64,000 bases of DNA, taken from contig NZ_AMZB01000111.1 in assembly GCF_000313755.1 (NCBI RefSeq), positions 41,452 through 105,451 on the forward strand, read 5' to 3'. Below the pieces are notes generated by a model. That model saw nothing but the letters and a program-made list of their open reading frames with translations, was not told the origin of the DNA and did not search any database. Shown here in pieces: positions 31,476 to 40,050 of this stretch (the stretch's first letter is position 1; every line of letters begins with the position of its first letter). The translations under genes and the position numbers were made by a program. The stretch is from Pseudomonas nitroreducens TX1. GTDB taxonomy: Bacteria > Pseudomonadota > Gammaproteobacteria > Pseudomonadales > Pseudomonadaceae.

Positions 31476-32153
31476 ATGAGAATTCTATTGGCAGAAGACG
31501 ACCAGTTGCTGGGCGACGGCATCCGCTCCGGGCTCGGTCTGGAAGGCGACACCGTGGACTGGGTGAGCGATGGCGTAGCCGCCGATCAGGCGCTGTCCAC
31601 CGACGAGTTCGACTTGCTGGTTCTCGACCTCGGCCTGCCACGCAAGGACGGCCTGGAAGTCCTGCGCAGCCTGCGCCGGCGCGGCGACCTGACACCGGTG
31701 CTGATCCTTACCGCGCGCGACAAGGTGGCAGACCGCGTGACCGGCCTCGACGCGGGCGCGGACGACTACCTGACCAAACCCTTCGACCTCGACGAACTGC
31801 TCGCCCGCGTCCGCGCCCTCACCCGCCGTCATACGGGCCGCGCCGCGCCGCTGCTGCAACACGGCGAACTGGCACTGGACCCGGCTACCCACAAGGTCAG
31901 CCTGGCGGGCGCGCCGGTCGACCTCGCGCCCCGCGAGTACGCCTTGCTGCGCCTGCTGCTGGAACAGCGCGGCAAGGTGCTGTCGCGAGCCCGCCTGGTG
32001 GAAGCGCTCTATGGGTGGGACGGCGATCTGGAAAGCAACGCCATCGAAGTCCACATCCACCACCTGCGGCGCAAGCTGGGTAACAGCCTGATCCGCACCG
32101 TGCGCGGCATCGGCTACGGCATCGACCGCCCGGAAGGTGCGCCCCAGCCTTGA
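31476..32153 (+). CDS. pmrA: OmpR/PhoB-family response regulator, PmrA-like
   Basis: 225 residues: receiver domain with acidic pocket (LAEDD), phospho-acceptor Asp51 in LVLDLGLPRKDG, switch Thr and Lys (LTARDKVADR, LTKPFDLDELLARVRAL), then a winged-helix DNA-binding domain (SNAIEVHIHHLRRKLG, TVRGIGYGID). The sequence and position (shortly after lldE) fit P. aeruginosa PmrA, which controls polymyxin resistance genes; QseB is the close alternative. Confidence 0.85.
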   Translation: MRILLAEDDQLLGDGIRSGLGLEGDTVDWVSDGVAADQALSTDEFDLLVLDLGLPRKDGLEVLRSLRRRGDLTPVLILTARDKVADRVTGLDAGADDYLTKPFDLDELLARVRALTRRHTGRAAPLLQHGELALDPATHKVSLAGAPVDLAPREYALLRLLLEQRGKVLSRARLVEALYGWDGDLESNAIEVHIHHLRRKLGNSLIRTVRGIGYGIDRPEGAPQP

Positions 32154-33550
32154 GTACCACGCGCCGCGCCGGCTCCATCAGCCGCCGCCTGCTGCTGACA
32201 TTGATCGGCGGCGTTTCCCTGCTGTGGCTGGCGGCCGGCCTGTTCACCTACCACCTGACCCGCGAGCAGGTGGACCGCCTCTACGATCAGGACATGATCG
32301 ACTTCGGCCAGGCCGCCCTGAGCCTGATCGACGTCGCCGACGCCATCGACCCGCAGTCCAGCGACGCGATGGAAATCCTCGCCCGCAGCCGCAAGGCCAT
32401 CGAAGGGCTGCCGTTGGTCCGCCGCGAAGCCACCCTCGGTTACGCTATCTGGTACCGCGGCCAACCGCTGCTTGCCACGCACAGACCGCCCGAAGGCATA
32501 GAAGCGCAGCCACCGGGCTTCTCCGACCTGTACAGCGGCGAGGTCAACTGGCGCGTCCTGCAGATGCACACGCCCGGGGCCGATGAAGTGCGCATCTGGG
32601 TTTTCGAGAACCTGCACTATCGCCACAAGACGTTGCACCTGCTGCTGTTCAGCGCCCTCTTCCCACTGCTGCTGGCCTTGCCCTTGTTCGGCGTGCTGGT
32701 GTGGTTCGGCGTGCGCCAGGGCCTGGCGCCATTGCGCAGCCTGATCGAGCAGGTCCACCAGCGCGGCGCCCACAGCCTCCATCCACTGGCCCTGAGCCGG
32801 GCGCCGGTGGAAGTGCACAGCCTGGTCAACGAGCTGAACCTGCTGCTGGAGCGCCTGAACTCGGCAATGGAGGCCGAGCGACGGTTGACCAGCGACGCCG
32901 CCCATGAAATCCGCACGCCACTGGCCAGCCTGCGTACACACGCCCAGGTCGCGTTGCGCTCGTCCGATCCCGCAGCCCATGCCCACGGTCTGCAGCAGGT
33001 CAGTCGCAGCGTCGAGCGGATCAGCGCCCTGATGGAACAGATCCTGCTGCTGGCGCGGCTCGATGCCGAAGAGTTGCACGAAATCTTCGCCCCGGTGGAC
33101 CTGCGCCTGTTGGCCGAAGACGCCATCGCCGACCTCGCGCCGCAGGCCATCGACAAGCAGATCGACCTGACGCTGGACAGCCAGGATGCCAAACTGCGTG
33201 GCGTTGCCGCATGGCTTGGGGTGATGTTGACCAACCTGGTCGGCAATGCCCTGCGCTACACCCCCGAAGGCGGCCGCGTGGCTGTCAGCCTGGAGGTCGA
33301 CCACGATCGCCTGGTCCTCTGGGTGCGCGACAACGGCCCCGGTGTGGCCCCCGCCGAGCAAGCGGCGATCTTCACCCGCTTCTATCGCAGCCCGAACGTC
33401 GCCAGCAGCAACGGCAGCGGACTGGGGCTTCCCATCGTCAAACGCATCGTGGAGATCCACCGCGGGCGTATCTCGCTGCACGGGGGGCTGGATGGCGCCG
33501 GCCTGGGCGTCTGCGTCGAGCTTCCGACAACCGTTGGGCAAATACTCTGA
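32150..33550 (+). CDS. pmrB: Sensor histidine kinase, PmrB-like
   Basis: 466 residues, TTG start overlapping the regulator stop by 4 bases. Two membrane helices (about 14-36 and 160-184) bracket a periplasmic sensor domain, followed by HAMP, H box (TSDAAHEIRTPLASLRTH), N box (NLVGNALRYTPEGGRV) and G boxes (DNGPGV, GSGLGLPIVKRIV). Probably partners the upstream PmrA-like regulator; the signal (Fe/Al, low Mg, peptides) cannot be read from sequence. Confidence 0.85.
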   Translation: MSTTRRAGSISRRLLLTLIGGVSLLWLAAGLFTYHLTREQVDRLYDQDMIDFGQAALSLIDVADAIDPQSSDAMEILARSRKAIEGLPLVRREATLGYAIWYRGQPLLATHRPPEGIEAQPPGFSDLYSGEVNWRVLQMHTPGADEVRIWVFENLHYRHKTLHLLLFSALFPLLLALPLFGVLVWFGVRQGLAPLRSLIEQVHQRGAHSLHPLALSRAPVEVHSLVNELNLLLERLNSAMEAERRLTSDAAHEIRTPLASLRTHAQVALRSSDPAAHAHGLQQVSRSVERISALMEQILLLARLDAEELHEIFAPVDLRLLAEDAIADLAPQAIDKQIDLTLDSQDAKLRGVAAWLGVMLTNLVGNALRYTPEGGRVAVSLEVDHDRLVLWVRDNGPGVAPAEQAAIFTRFYRSPNVASSNGSGLGLPIVKRIVEIHRGRISLHGGLDGAGLGVCVELPTTVGQIL

Positions 33551-33636
33551 ACCCGGCGCAAAAATGCGCAGTCCACCCTGTACGACCCGCTAATGCGGTC
33601 CGCCGACCATCGGTCAAACGTGACAGGAGTACTGCC

Positions 33637-33903
33637 ATGAAACGCGCCGCCCTGCTCATTACCGCCGCCCTGCTGGCCTCGCCGGCCTTTGCTGACGACC
33701 TGTGCAGCACCAACCTGCAGAAAGTCGACGACGCGGTAAAAACCACCACCAATAACACCCAGGCCCAGGAACAGGCCATGCGCCTGCAGGAAAAGGCCGC
33801 CCAGGCCCAGGCCGCCGGCAATACCAAGGAATGCATCGCACACACCGAAAAAGCCCTCAAGCTGCTCAAGGACAACACCGGCGACGGTGGAGCCAACGGG
33901 TGA
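33637..33903 (+). CDS. Small secreted/periplasmic protein, unknown function
   Basis: 88 residues with a clear Sec signal (MKRAALLITAALLASPAFA, cut near Ala19-Ala20), a helical Gln/Ala/Lys-rich body (QEQAMRLQEKAAQAQAAGNTKE) and two cysteines that could pair. AGGAG lies 7 bases before the ATG. Located 86 bases after pmrB. Not recognised; no function assigned. Confidence 0.8.
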   Translation: MKRAALLITAALLASPAFADDLCSTNLQKVDDAVKTTTNNTQAQEQAMRLQEKAAQAQAAGNTKECIAHTEKALKLLKDNTGDGGANG

Positions 33904-34054
33904 CCTCGGTCGCGACGACCGGCCATCGAGCCGGTCGCCGCCCATAAGGCAGACGAAGCCTGCGCCATTCGCAAGGCCGTGGTTCATTCCCCCGCCCCGC
34001 ACGCTCCCTAAGATGGTGCGATTCCCGACCACAAGAAGCAAAAACGGAATCGCC

Positions 34055-37000
34055 ATGCCCGTCACCCGCCTGCTCATCGCCAATCGTGGCGAGATCGCCA
34101 TCCGTATTGCCCGCGCCGCTGCCGAGCTGGGAATCCAGACGCTGGCGATCTTCGCCGAGGACGACGCCGCCTCGCTGCACACACGACAGGCCGACCAGGC
34201 CGCAGCCCTGAAAGGGCGTGGCGCCAGCGCCTATCTCGACCAGCAGCAGATCATCGACATCGCTCAGTCCCACGGCTGCGATGCGGTGCATCCGGGCTAT
34301 GGCTTCCTTTCCGAGAACGCCGGCTTCGCCCGCCGCTGCGAAGCCGCCGGGCTCACCTTCGTCGGCCCCTCGGCAGAAGCGCTCGACGTCTTCGGCGACA
34401 AGGCCCGCGCCCGCGACCTGGCCCGCGACCACGGCGTCGCACTGGCTGCCGGCAGCAACCGCGCCACTTCCCTGGAGGACGCCGAACGCTTCTTCCGCGA
34501 ACTGCCCGCCGGCTCCAGCATGATGATCAAGGCCCTCGCCGGCGGCGGCGGACGCGGCATGCGTGCGGTGGGAAGCCTCGAGGAAATCACTGACGCCTAC
34601 GCCCGCTGCCAGGCCGAAGCCCGGGCTGCCTTCGGCGATGATCGTCTGTATGTCGAGCGCCTGATCCAACGCGCCCGCCATATCGAGGTGCAGGTGATCG
34701 GCGACGGCCGCACCGTCAGCCACCTGTGGGAACGCGACTGCACCCTGCAGCGACGCCACCAGAAATTGCTGGAGATCGCCCCCAGCCCCGACCTGCACCC
34801 ACGCCTGCGCGGCGCCATTCTCGCCGCCGCCGTGCGACTGGCCGAAGCGGTGGGTTATCAAGGACTGGGCACCTTCGAGTTCCTGATCGACGAGGACAGC
34901 GGCGACTTCGTATTCATGGAAGCCAACCCACGCCTGCAGGTGGAACACACCATCACCGAAGCGGTGACTGGCGTCGACCTGGTCCAGGCGCAACTGCGAA
35001 TCGCCGCAGGCGCCAGCCTCGCCGAACTGAACCTGACCCAGGCCGAGCTTCCTGCGCCGCGCGGCCACGCCCTGCAACTGCGGATCAACCTGGAGAGCAT
35101 CGCCAGCGACGGTACGCCGCACCTCGCCTGCGGCACCCTCAGCGCCTACGAGCCGCCCAGCGGCCCCGGTCTGCGCGTGGATGGCTACGGCTATGCCGGC
35201 TACCGCAACAGCGCCGGCTACGACTCGCTGCTGGCCAAGCTGATCGTCCACGGCAACGGTGGTTATCCACAGCTGGTGCAGCGCGCTTACCGTGCTCTGT
35301 GCGAGTTCCGTCTTGAAGGTGTGGCAAGCAACATCCCGCTGCTACTCAATCTGCTGCGCCAGCGCGCAGTGGCCGACAACCAGGTCACCACCCGCTACAT
35401 CGAAGAACACCTGGCCACACTACTGGGTGCCCAGCAGCACGCGCATCCGCACCGCTTCTTCAGCCATGCCGGTGCAACCGCGCCAGCCCAGCGCACCAGC
35501 GCAGTGCCAGCTGGATGCCTCCCGCTTGCTACGCCCAGCGCAGGCGTACTGGTCAGCCTTGGCGCGGCCACTGGCGATGCGGTCGCCCAGGGCCAGACCA
35601 TCGCCATCGTCGAGGCGATGAAGATGGAATTCGAGGTGAAAGCCAGCGCCAGTGGCATCGTCCACAGCCTCGCCGCCACGCCGGGCGACAGCCTCGGCGA
35701 GGGAGACGCGCTGCTGTTCGTCGAGCCCGCGGATATCGAGGCGCAGGACCATCAAACCAGCACCTCCATCGATCTCGACGCCCTCCGCGCCGACCTCGCC
35801 GAAGTCATTGAGCGCCACGCCATCGGCCTTGACGCGCGACGTCCGGAGGCTGTCGCCAAGCGCCACAAGATCGGCAAGCGCACCACCCGCGAGAACCTCG
35901 CCGACCTGCTCGATGACGGCAGCTTCATCGAGTACGGCGCGCTGGCCATCGCTGCACAGCGCCGTCGCCGCAGCGTCGAGGAGCTGATCGCCAGCAGCCC
36001 CGCCGACGGCCTGGTCAGCGGCCTGGGCAGCATCAACGCTGCGCAGTTCGGCGACGACAAGGCCCGCTGCCTGGTGCTGGCCTACGACTACACGGTGTTC
36101 GCCGGCACCCAGGGGGTGATGAACCACAAGAAGACCGACCGCATGCTGCACCTCGCCGAGCAATGGCGCATCCCATTGGTGCTCTACGCGGAAGGTGGCG
36201 GCGGGCGTCCGGGCGACAGCGATTTCGTCGGCGTGGCGGGGCTCGACAACATGAGCTTCGTCGGCCTGGCGCGACTCTCCGGACTGGTGCCGCTGGTGGG
36301 CGTGGTCTCCGGCCGCTGCTTCGCCGGCAACGCGGCGCTGCTGGGCTGTTGCGACGTGATCATCGCCACCCGCGATACCAGCTTGGGTATGGCCGGCCCG
36401 GCAATGATCGAGGGCGGCGGCCTGGGCAGTTTCGCCCCCGAGGAAGTCGGGCCCAGCGACGTACAGAGCGCCAACGGCGTAATCGACGTCCTGGTGGAAG
36501 ACGAGGTTGAAGCCACCCGCATCGCCCGCCAGTACCTCGCCTATTTCCAGGGCGACATTCCAGACTGGCAGTGCGCCGACCAGCGCCTGCTGCGCCACGC
36601 GGTGCCGGAGAACCGCCTGCGCGTCTACGACATCCGCCAGGTCATCGAGCAACTGGCCGATAGCGGTTCGGTGCTGGAGCTGCGCCGGCATTTCGCCGCC
36701 GGCATGGTCACCGCGCTGGTGCGTATCGAGGGCAAGCCCTTCGGCTTGATGGCCAACAACCCCATGCACCTGGGCGGCGCCATCGACGCCGAGGCGGGCG
36801 ACAAGGCCGCGCGCTTCATGCAACTGTGCGATGCCTTCGATCTGCCGATCATCTCGCTGTGCGACACCCCCGGCTTCATGGTCGGCCCGCAAGCAGAGAA
36901 GACCGGCACCGTGCGCCATGTCTCGCGGATGTTCGTCACTGCCGCGAGCCTGACCGTGCCCTTCTTCACCGTGGTCCTGCGCAAGGGCTACGGCCTCGGC

Positions 37001-37339
37001 GCGCAGGCCATGGCCGCCGGAAGCTTCCACGCCGCGCTGTTCACCGTGGCCTGGCCCAGCGGCGAGTTCGGCGCCATGGGGTTGGAGGGAGCGATTCGTC
37101 TTGGCTACGCCAAGGAGCTGGCAGCCATCGAGGACGTACAGGAACGGCAAAAGCTCTTCGACAAGCTGGTGGCCGCCGCCTACCGCAACGGCAAGGGGCT
37201 GAACATGGCGAGCTACCTGGAGATCGACGACGTCATCGACCCGGCCGATACCCGCCGCTGGCTGCTGCGCGGGCTGGCATCGACGCCCAGGCCTGCTCCG
37301 CGCCAGGGGAAAAAGCGCCCACTGATCGATACCTGGTGA
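34055..37339 (+). CDS. Single-chain biotin-dependent acyl-CoA carboxylase (BC-BCCP-CT)
   Basis: 1094 residues from MPVTRLLIANRGEIAIRIAR. Biotin carboxylase occupies about 1-450 (ATP-grasp GGGGRGMR, FMEANPRLQVEH), biotin carboxyl carrier about 475-560 with the biotinylated lysine 523 in EAMKMEF, and carboxyltransferase about 570-1094 (GGGRPGDSDFVGV, LCDTPGFMVGP). All activities are on one chain, as in reported single-chain long-chain acyl-CoA carboxylases. The true acyl-CoA substrate is not evident. Confidence 0.92.
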   Translation: MPVTRLLIANRGEIAIRIARAAAELGIQTLAIFAEDDAASLHTRQADQAAALKGRGASAYLDQQQIIDIAQSHGCDAVHPGYGFLSENAGFARRCEAAGLTFVGPSAEALDVFGDKARARDLARDHGVALAAGSNRATSLEDAERFFRELPAGSSMMIKALAGGGGRGMRAVGSLEEITDAYARCQAEARAAFGDDRLYVERLIQRARHIEVQVIGDGRTVSHLWERDCTLQRRHQKLLEIAPSPDLHPRLRGAILAAAVRLAEAVGYQGLGTFEFLIDEDSGDFVFMEANPRLQVEHTITEAVTGVDLVQAQLRIAAGASLAELNLTQAELPAPRGHALQLRINLESIASDGTPHLACGTLSAYEPPSGPGLRVDGYGYAGYRNSAGYDSLLAKLIVHGNGGYPQLVQRAYRALCEFRLEGVASNIPLLLNLLRQRAVADNQVTTRYIEEHLATLLGAQQHAHPHRFFSHAGATAPAQRTSAVPAGCLPLATPSAGVLVSLGAATGDAVAQGQTIAIVEAMKMEFEVKASASGIVHSLAATPGDSLGEGDALLFVEPADIEAQDHQTSTSIDLDALRADLAEVIERHAIGLDARRPEAVAKRHKIGKRTTRENLADLLDDGSFIEYGALAIAAQRRRRSVEELIASSPADGLVSGLGSINAAQFGDDKARCLVLAYDYTVFAGTQGVMNHKKTDRMLHLAEQWRIPLVLYAEGGGGRPGDSDFVGVAGLDNMSFVGLARLSGLVPLVGVVSGRCFAGNAALLGCCDVIIATRDTSLGMAGPAMIEGGGLGSFAPEEVGPSDVQSANGVIDVLVEDEVEATRIARQYLAYFQGDIPDWQCADQRLLRHAVPENRLRVYDIRQVIEQLADSGSVLELRRHFAAGMVTALVRIEGKPFGLMANNPMHLGGAIDAEAGDKAARFMQLCDAFDLPIISLCDTPGFMVGPQAEKTGTVRHVSRMFVTAASLTVPFFTVVLRKGYGLGAQAMAAGSFHAALFTVAWPSGEFGAMGLEGAIRLGYAKELAAIEDVQERQKLFDKLVAAAYRNGKGLNMASYLEIDDVIDPADTRRWLLRGLASTPRPAPRQGKKRPLIDTW

Positions 37340-37384
37340 CGCCCGGGTTGAGCTGCCCGGCCAATCCGCTAGAATGCGCGGCGT

Positions 37385-37680
37385 CATTGGGGAGTAGCCG
37401 ACCGTTTCGTGAACGGGGGCGACGTCAACACACTTGGCCCAAATCAGTTGACGATCTCGCGAGCTAGAGCAGAACAAAGCGAGCGCAGCGGAGAAAGCGC
37501 AGTTTACGAATAGTAAATGAGCATTTCTCAGCTGTTCTCAACGCAGTTATGCCGACGCGCAGCAGATCGTAGACGGATTTCAGGCCATGGCGTCGCCAGC
37601 AGACTAGCCTGGCAAGACCTTTGACCACGTGATCTCCGCAACGGCCGGGGAGATGCGTGGTCATGGGTACTACACCGGCC
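37385..37680 (+). ncRNA. yybP-ykoY manganese riboswitch
   Basis: The two conserved cores are present: TTGGGGAGTAGCCGACC at about 37387-37403, and the CTCCGCAACGGCCGGGGAGA loop hairpin at about 37633-37652 inside a TGACCACG/CGTGGTCA outer stem, then GTACTAC. This is the family found upstream of E. coli mntP and alx. It fills most of the 397-base gap before the exchanger gene, whose start is at 37737. Mn2+-activated expression is inferred from the family. Confidence 0.88.
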
Positions 37681-37736
37681 GGGAGCTTCACCGTGACTCA
37701 CCCCACTCTTCGCTCCACCCGCCTGGAGCCGCGCGC

Positions 37737-38750
37737 ATGCTGACCTTCCTTCTCGAACTGCTCGGCATGCTGCTGGTGATCCTGATCGCCGCCGAACTCT
37801 TCACCAACGCCCTGGAACACTTCGGCGAGCGCCTGGGAATTTCCGAAGGCGTCACCGGTTCGCTGTTCGCCGCCGTCGGCACGGCCCTGCCGGAAACCCT
37901 GATCCCGCTGCTGGCGTTGTTCGCCGGCACCAGCAACGTCAACCTCAACGAGGAAGTCGGCGTCGGCGCCATTCTCGGCGCGCCGCTGATGCTCTCCACC
38001 CTGTCCACCTGCCTGATGGCCTGCGTCGCCTGGCGCGCCCGCGGCCTGCTCGGGCGCATCCGCCCGGAGCGCACCGGCCTGCAGCGCGACTTGAACTTCT
38101 TCCTGGTCGCCTTCAGCTTCGCCGCCATCGCCATGTTCGTGCCGGCCGAACTGCGCGGCGTACGCATCGCCCTCAGCATGCTGCTGGTGCTCACCTACAT
38201 CGGCTACATCACACTCACCCTGCGCGCGTCGCAAGGCCTGGTGCAAGACGGCCACGGCACCGAAGCCGACCACCGCATGTACCTGTCGCGCATCGGCCTG
38301 CCGACCAACCTCGCCAGCATCCTGCTGCAACTGCTGCTGGGCCTAGCGCTGCTGGTGCTGGGCGCCAAGGGCTTCATCCATGGCGTGGAAGGCCTGTCGC
38401 ACATTCTGGGCATTTCGGCGCTACTGCTGTCCCTGCTGATCATCCCCATCGCCACCGAGCTGCCGGAAAAGATCAACAGCATCCTCTGGGTGCGCCGCGG
38501 CAAGGACACCCTGGCCTTCGGCAATATCAGCGGCGCCATGGTGTTCCAGGGCACCCTGCTGCCCGCCATTGGCATCTTGCTCACGCCTTGGGAGCCGCGA
38601 ATCGAGGTCCTCACTGGCGTGCTCGTCACCCTCGGCGCTGCGCTCTGGCTGCGAATCAACGCCCAGCGCGGCGCTGGCCTGCCCATCTGGGTACTCATGC
38701 TCAACGGCGTGCTGTACGCCGCCTATCTGGGTATCACCCTATCGCGCTGA
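37737..38750 (+). CDS. CaCA-family sodium/calcium exchanger-like transporter
   Basis: 337 residues, about 10-11 membrane segments in two inverted halves. Alpha-repeat motifs are GSLFAAVGTALPETLIPLLAL (N-terminal half) and LLIIPIATELPEKINSILW (C-terminal half). ATG at 37737 with GGAG about 8 bases upstream; a longer upstream frame would lie in the riboswitch. A Mn-responsive leader suggests the substrate may be Mn2+ rather than Ca2+. Confidence 0.9.
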   Translation: MLTFLLELLGMLLVILIAAELFTNALEHFGERLGISEGVTGSLFAAVGTALPETLIPLLALFAGTSNVNLNEEVGVGAILGAPLMLSTLSTCLMACVAWRARGLLGRIRPERTGLQRDLNFFLVAFSFAAIAMFVPAELRGVRIALSMLLVLTYIGYITLTLRASQGLVQDGHGTEADHRMYLSRIGLPTNLASILLQLLLGLALLVLGAKGFIHGVEGLSHILGISALLLSLLIIPIATELPEKINSILWVRRGKDTLAFGNISGAMVFQGTLLPAIGILLTPWEPRIEVLTGVLVTLGAALWLRINAQRGAGLPIWVLMLNGVLYAAYLGITLSR

Positions 38751-38836
38751 CGCGGTCGGCTCATTGCCTACACTGACAGTCCGGGCTGCCGTTTCGGCGG
38801 CAGCCGCACGACTAGCGATACGCCGAAGGAGTGAGC

Positions 38837-39514
38837 ATGAAAATCCTGGTAGTCCTGACCTCCCACGACCAGCTCGGCAACACCGGCAAGAAAACCGGCT
38901 TCTGGCTCGAGGAGTTCGCCGCGCCCTACTACGTGTTCAAGGATGCCGGCGCCAGCCTGACCCTGGCCTCGCCCAAGGGCGGCCAGCCGCCGCTCGACCC
39001 CAAGAGCGACGAGGAAGGCGCCCAGACCCCAGCCACCCTGCGCTTCCGCCAGGACAGCGAAGCCCAGGCCGCGCTCGCCAACACCGTGAAGCTCAGCGAG
39101 GTGAAAGCCGACGACTACGACGCGGTGTTCTACCCCGGCGGCCACGGCCCGCTCTGGGATCTGGCCGAGGACCGCACCTCGGTAGCGCTGATCGAAGCCT
39201 TCCACTCCAGTGGCAAGACCGTCTCCGCTGTCTGCCATGCTCCGGCCGTGTTCCGCCACCCGCGCGGTGTGGACGGCCAGCCGCTCGTGCAGGGCCGGCA
39301 CGTCACCGGCTTCTCCAACAGCGAGGAAGACGCTGTTGGCCTTACCGACGTGGTGCCCTTCCTCGTCCAGGACATGCTCAAGGCCAACGGCGCTCGCTAC
39401 AGCAAGGGCCCGGACTGGCAGAGTCACGTCGAGGTAGACCGCGGCCTGATCACCGGGCAGAACCCCGCCTCCTCCGAGGCCGTGGCCGAAGCCGTGCTGA
39501 AATTCCTGGCCTGA
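38837..39514 (+). CDS. DJ-1/PfpI-family protein (Hsp31-like)
   Basis: 225 residues from MKILVVLTSHDQLG. Family glyoxalase III/deglycase-type triad context: Glu near residue 25 (FWLEEFAAPYY), nucleophile Cys133 in VSAVCHAPAVF, and GGHGPLWDL. AAGGAG is 5 bases before this ATG, so the GTG two codons upstream is not chosen. Likely role in methylglyoxal detoxification or stress, by family. Confidence 0.92.
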   Translation: MKILVVLTSHDQLGNTGKKTGFWLEEFAAPYYVFKDAGASLTLASPKGGQPPLDPKSDEEGAQTPATLRFRQDSEAQAALANTVKLSEVKADDYDAVFYPGGHGPLWDLAEDRTSVALIEAFHSSGKTVSAVCHAPAVFRHPRGVDGQPLVQGRHVTGFSNSEEDAVGLTDVVPFLVQDMLKANGARYSKGPDWQSHVEVDRGLITGQNPASSEAVAEAVLKFLA

Positions 39515-39525
39515 CAATACCTTGC

Positions 39526-39556
39526 GCCGCCCCGGGTGGCTATCGGGGCGGCTTTA
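39526..39556 (+). terminator. Terminator before ssrA
   Basis: GCCGCCCCG ... CGGGGCGGC perfect 9-bp stem followed by TTTA, between the DJ-1 gene and the ssrA promoter (a TAGAAT -10-like box lies at 39560-39565). Confidence 0.65.
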
Positions 39557-39588
39557 CCGTAGAATGGACCTCGACCTTGAAAGGTTTT

Positions 39589-39946
39589 GGGGCCGATTAG
39601 GATTCGACGCCGGTAACAAAACTCGAGGGGCATGCCGAGTAGGTGACAGTTCTCGTAAATCAGCTGCCACAACTTTATAGTTGCCAACGACGACAACTAC
39701 GCCCTAGCAGCCTAAGTGCCGCTAGCAGACCCTAGGGGATGCCTGTAAACCCGAAGATTAGGTCTGTCATATAGAACAGGATCGCCGCCAAGTTCGCTGT
39801 AGACGTAACGGCTAAAACTCATACAGCTCGCTCCAAGCGCCCTGCCACTCGGGCCGCAAGGAGTTAACCTAATAGAGATGGCTAAGCATGTAGAACCGAC
39901 AGCGGAGAACTGGCGGACGGGGGTTCAAATCCCCCCGGCTCCACCA
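39589..39946 (+). ncRNA. ssrA: tmRNA (SsrA)
   Basis: Starts GGGGCCGATT and ends CCCCGGCTCCACCA with a paired acceptor and the T-arm GGTTCAAATCC. The tag reading frame at 39683-39715 encodes ANDDNYALAA then TAA, as in P. aeruginosa. Works with SmpB (23495) to rescue stalled ribosomes. Its 3' end is an integration site: recombinase genes start 100 bases later. Confidence 0.98.
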
Positions 39947-40049
39947 ATCAAATCGTTAAGTCTTTGATTTTTAAGACTTAACTGATCAAGGGGTTCAAAC
40001 CGAGTCTGGAAATTTCTCGCAAATTTCCAATTACGACGAGGTTGAACCC
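39947..40049. promoter_or_regulatory. Junction and nested inverted repeats before integrase 1
   Basis: Three nested or adjacent inverted repeats: GTTAAGTCTT/AAGACTTAAC (39955-39982), GGAAATTT-CTCGC-AAATTTCC (40008-40028), and outer arms GGGGTTCAAAC (39990-40000) with GGTTGAACCCC (40038-40049). The outer right arm covers the ribosome binding site of the integrase. GGGGTTCAAA also repeats the ssrA T-arm bases. Likely attL arm sites and/or an expression switch. Confidence 0.55.
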
Positions 40050-40050
40050 C

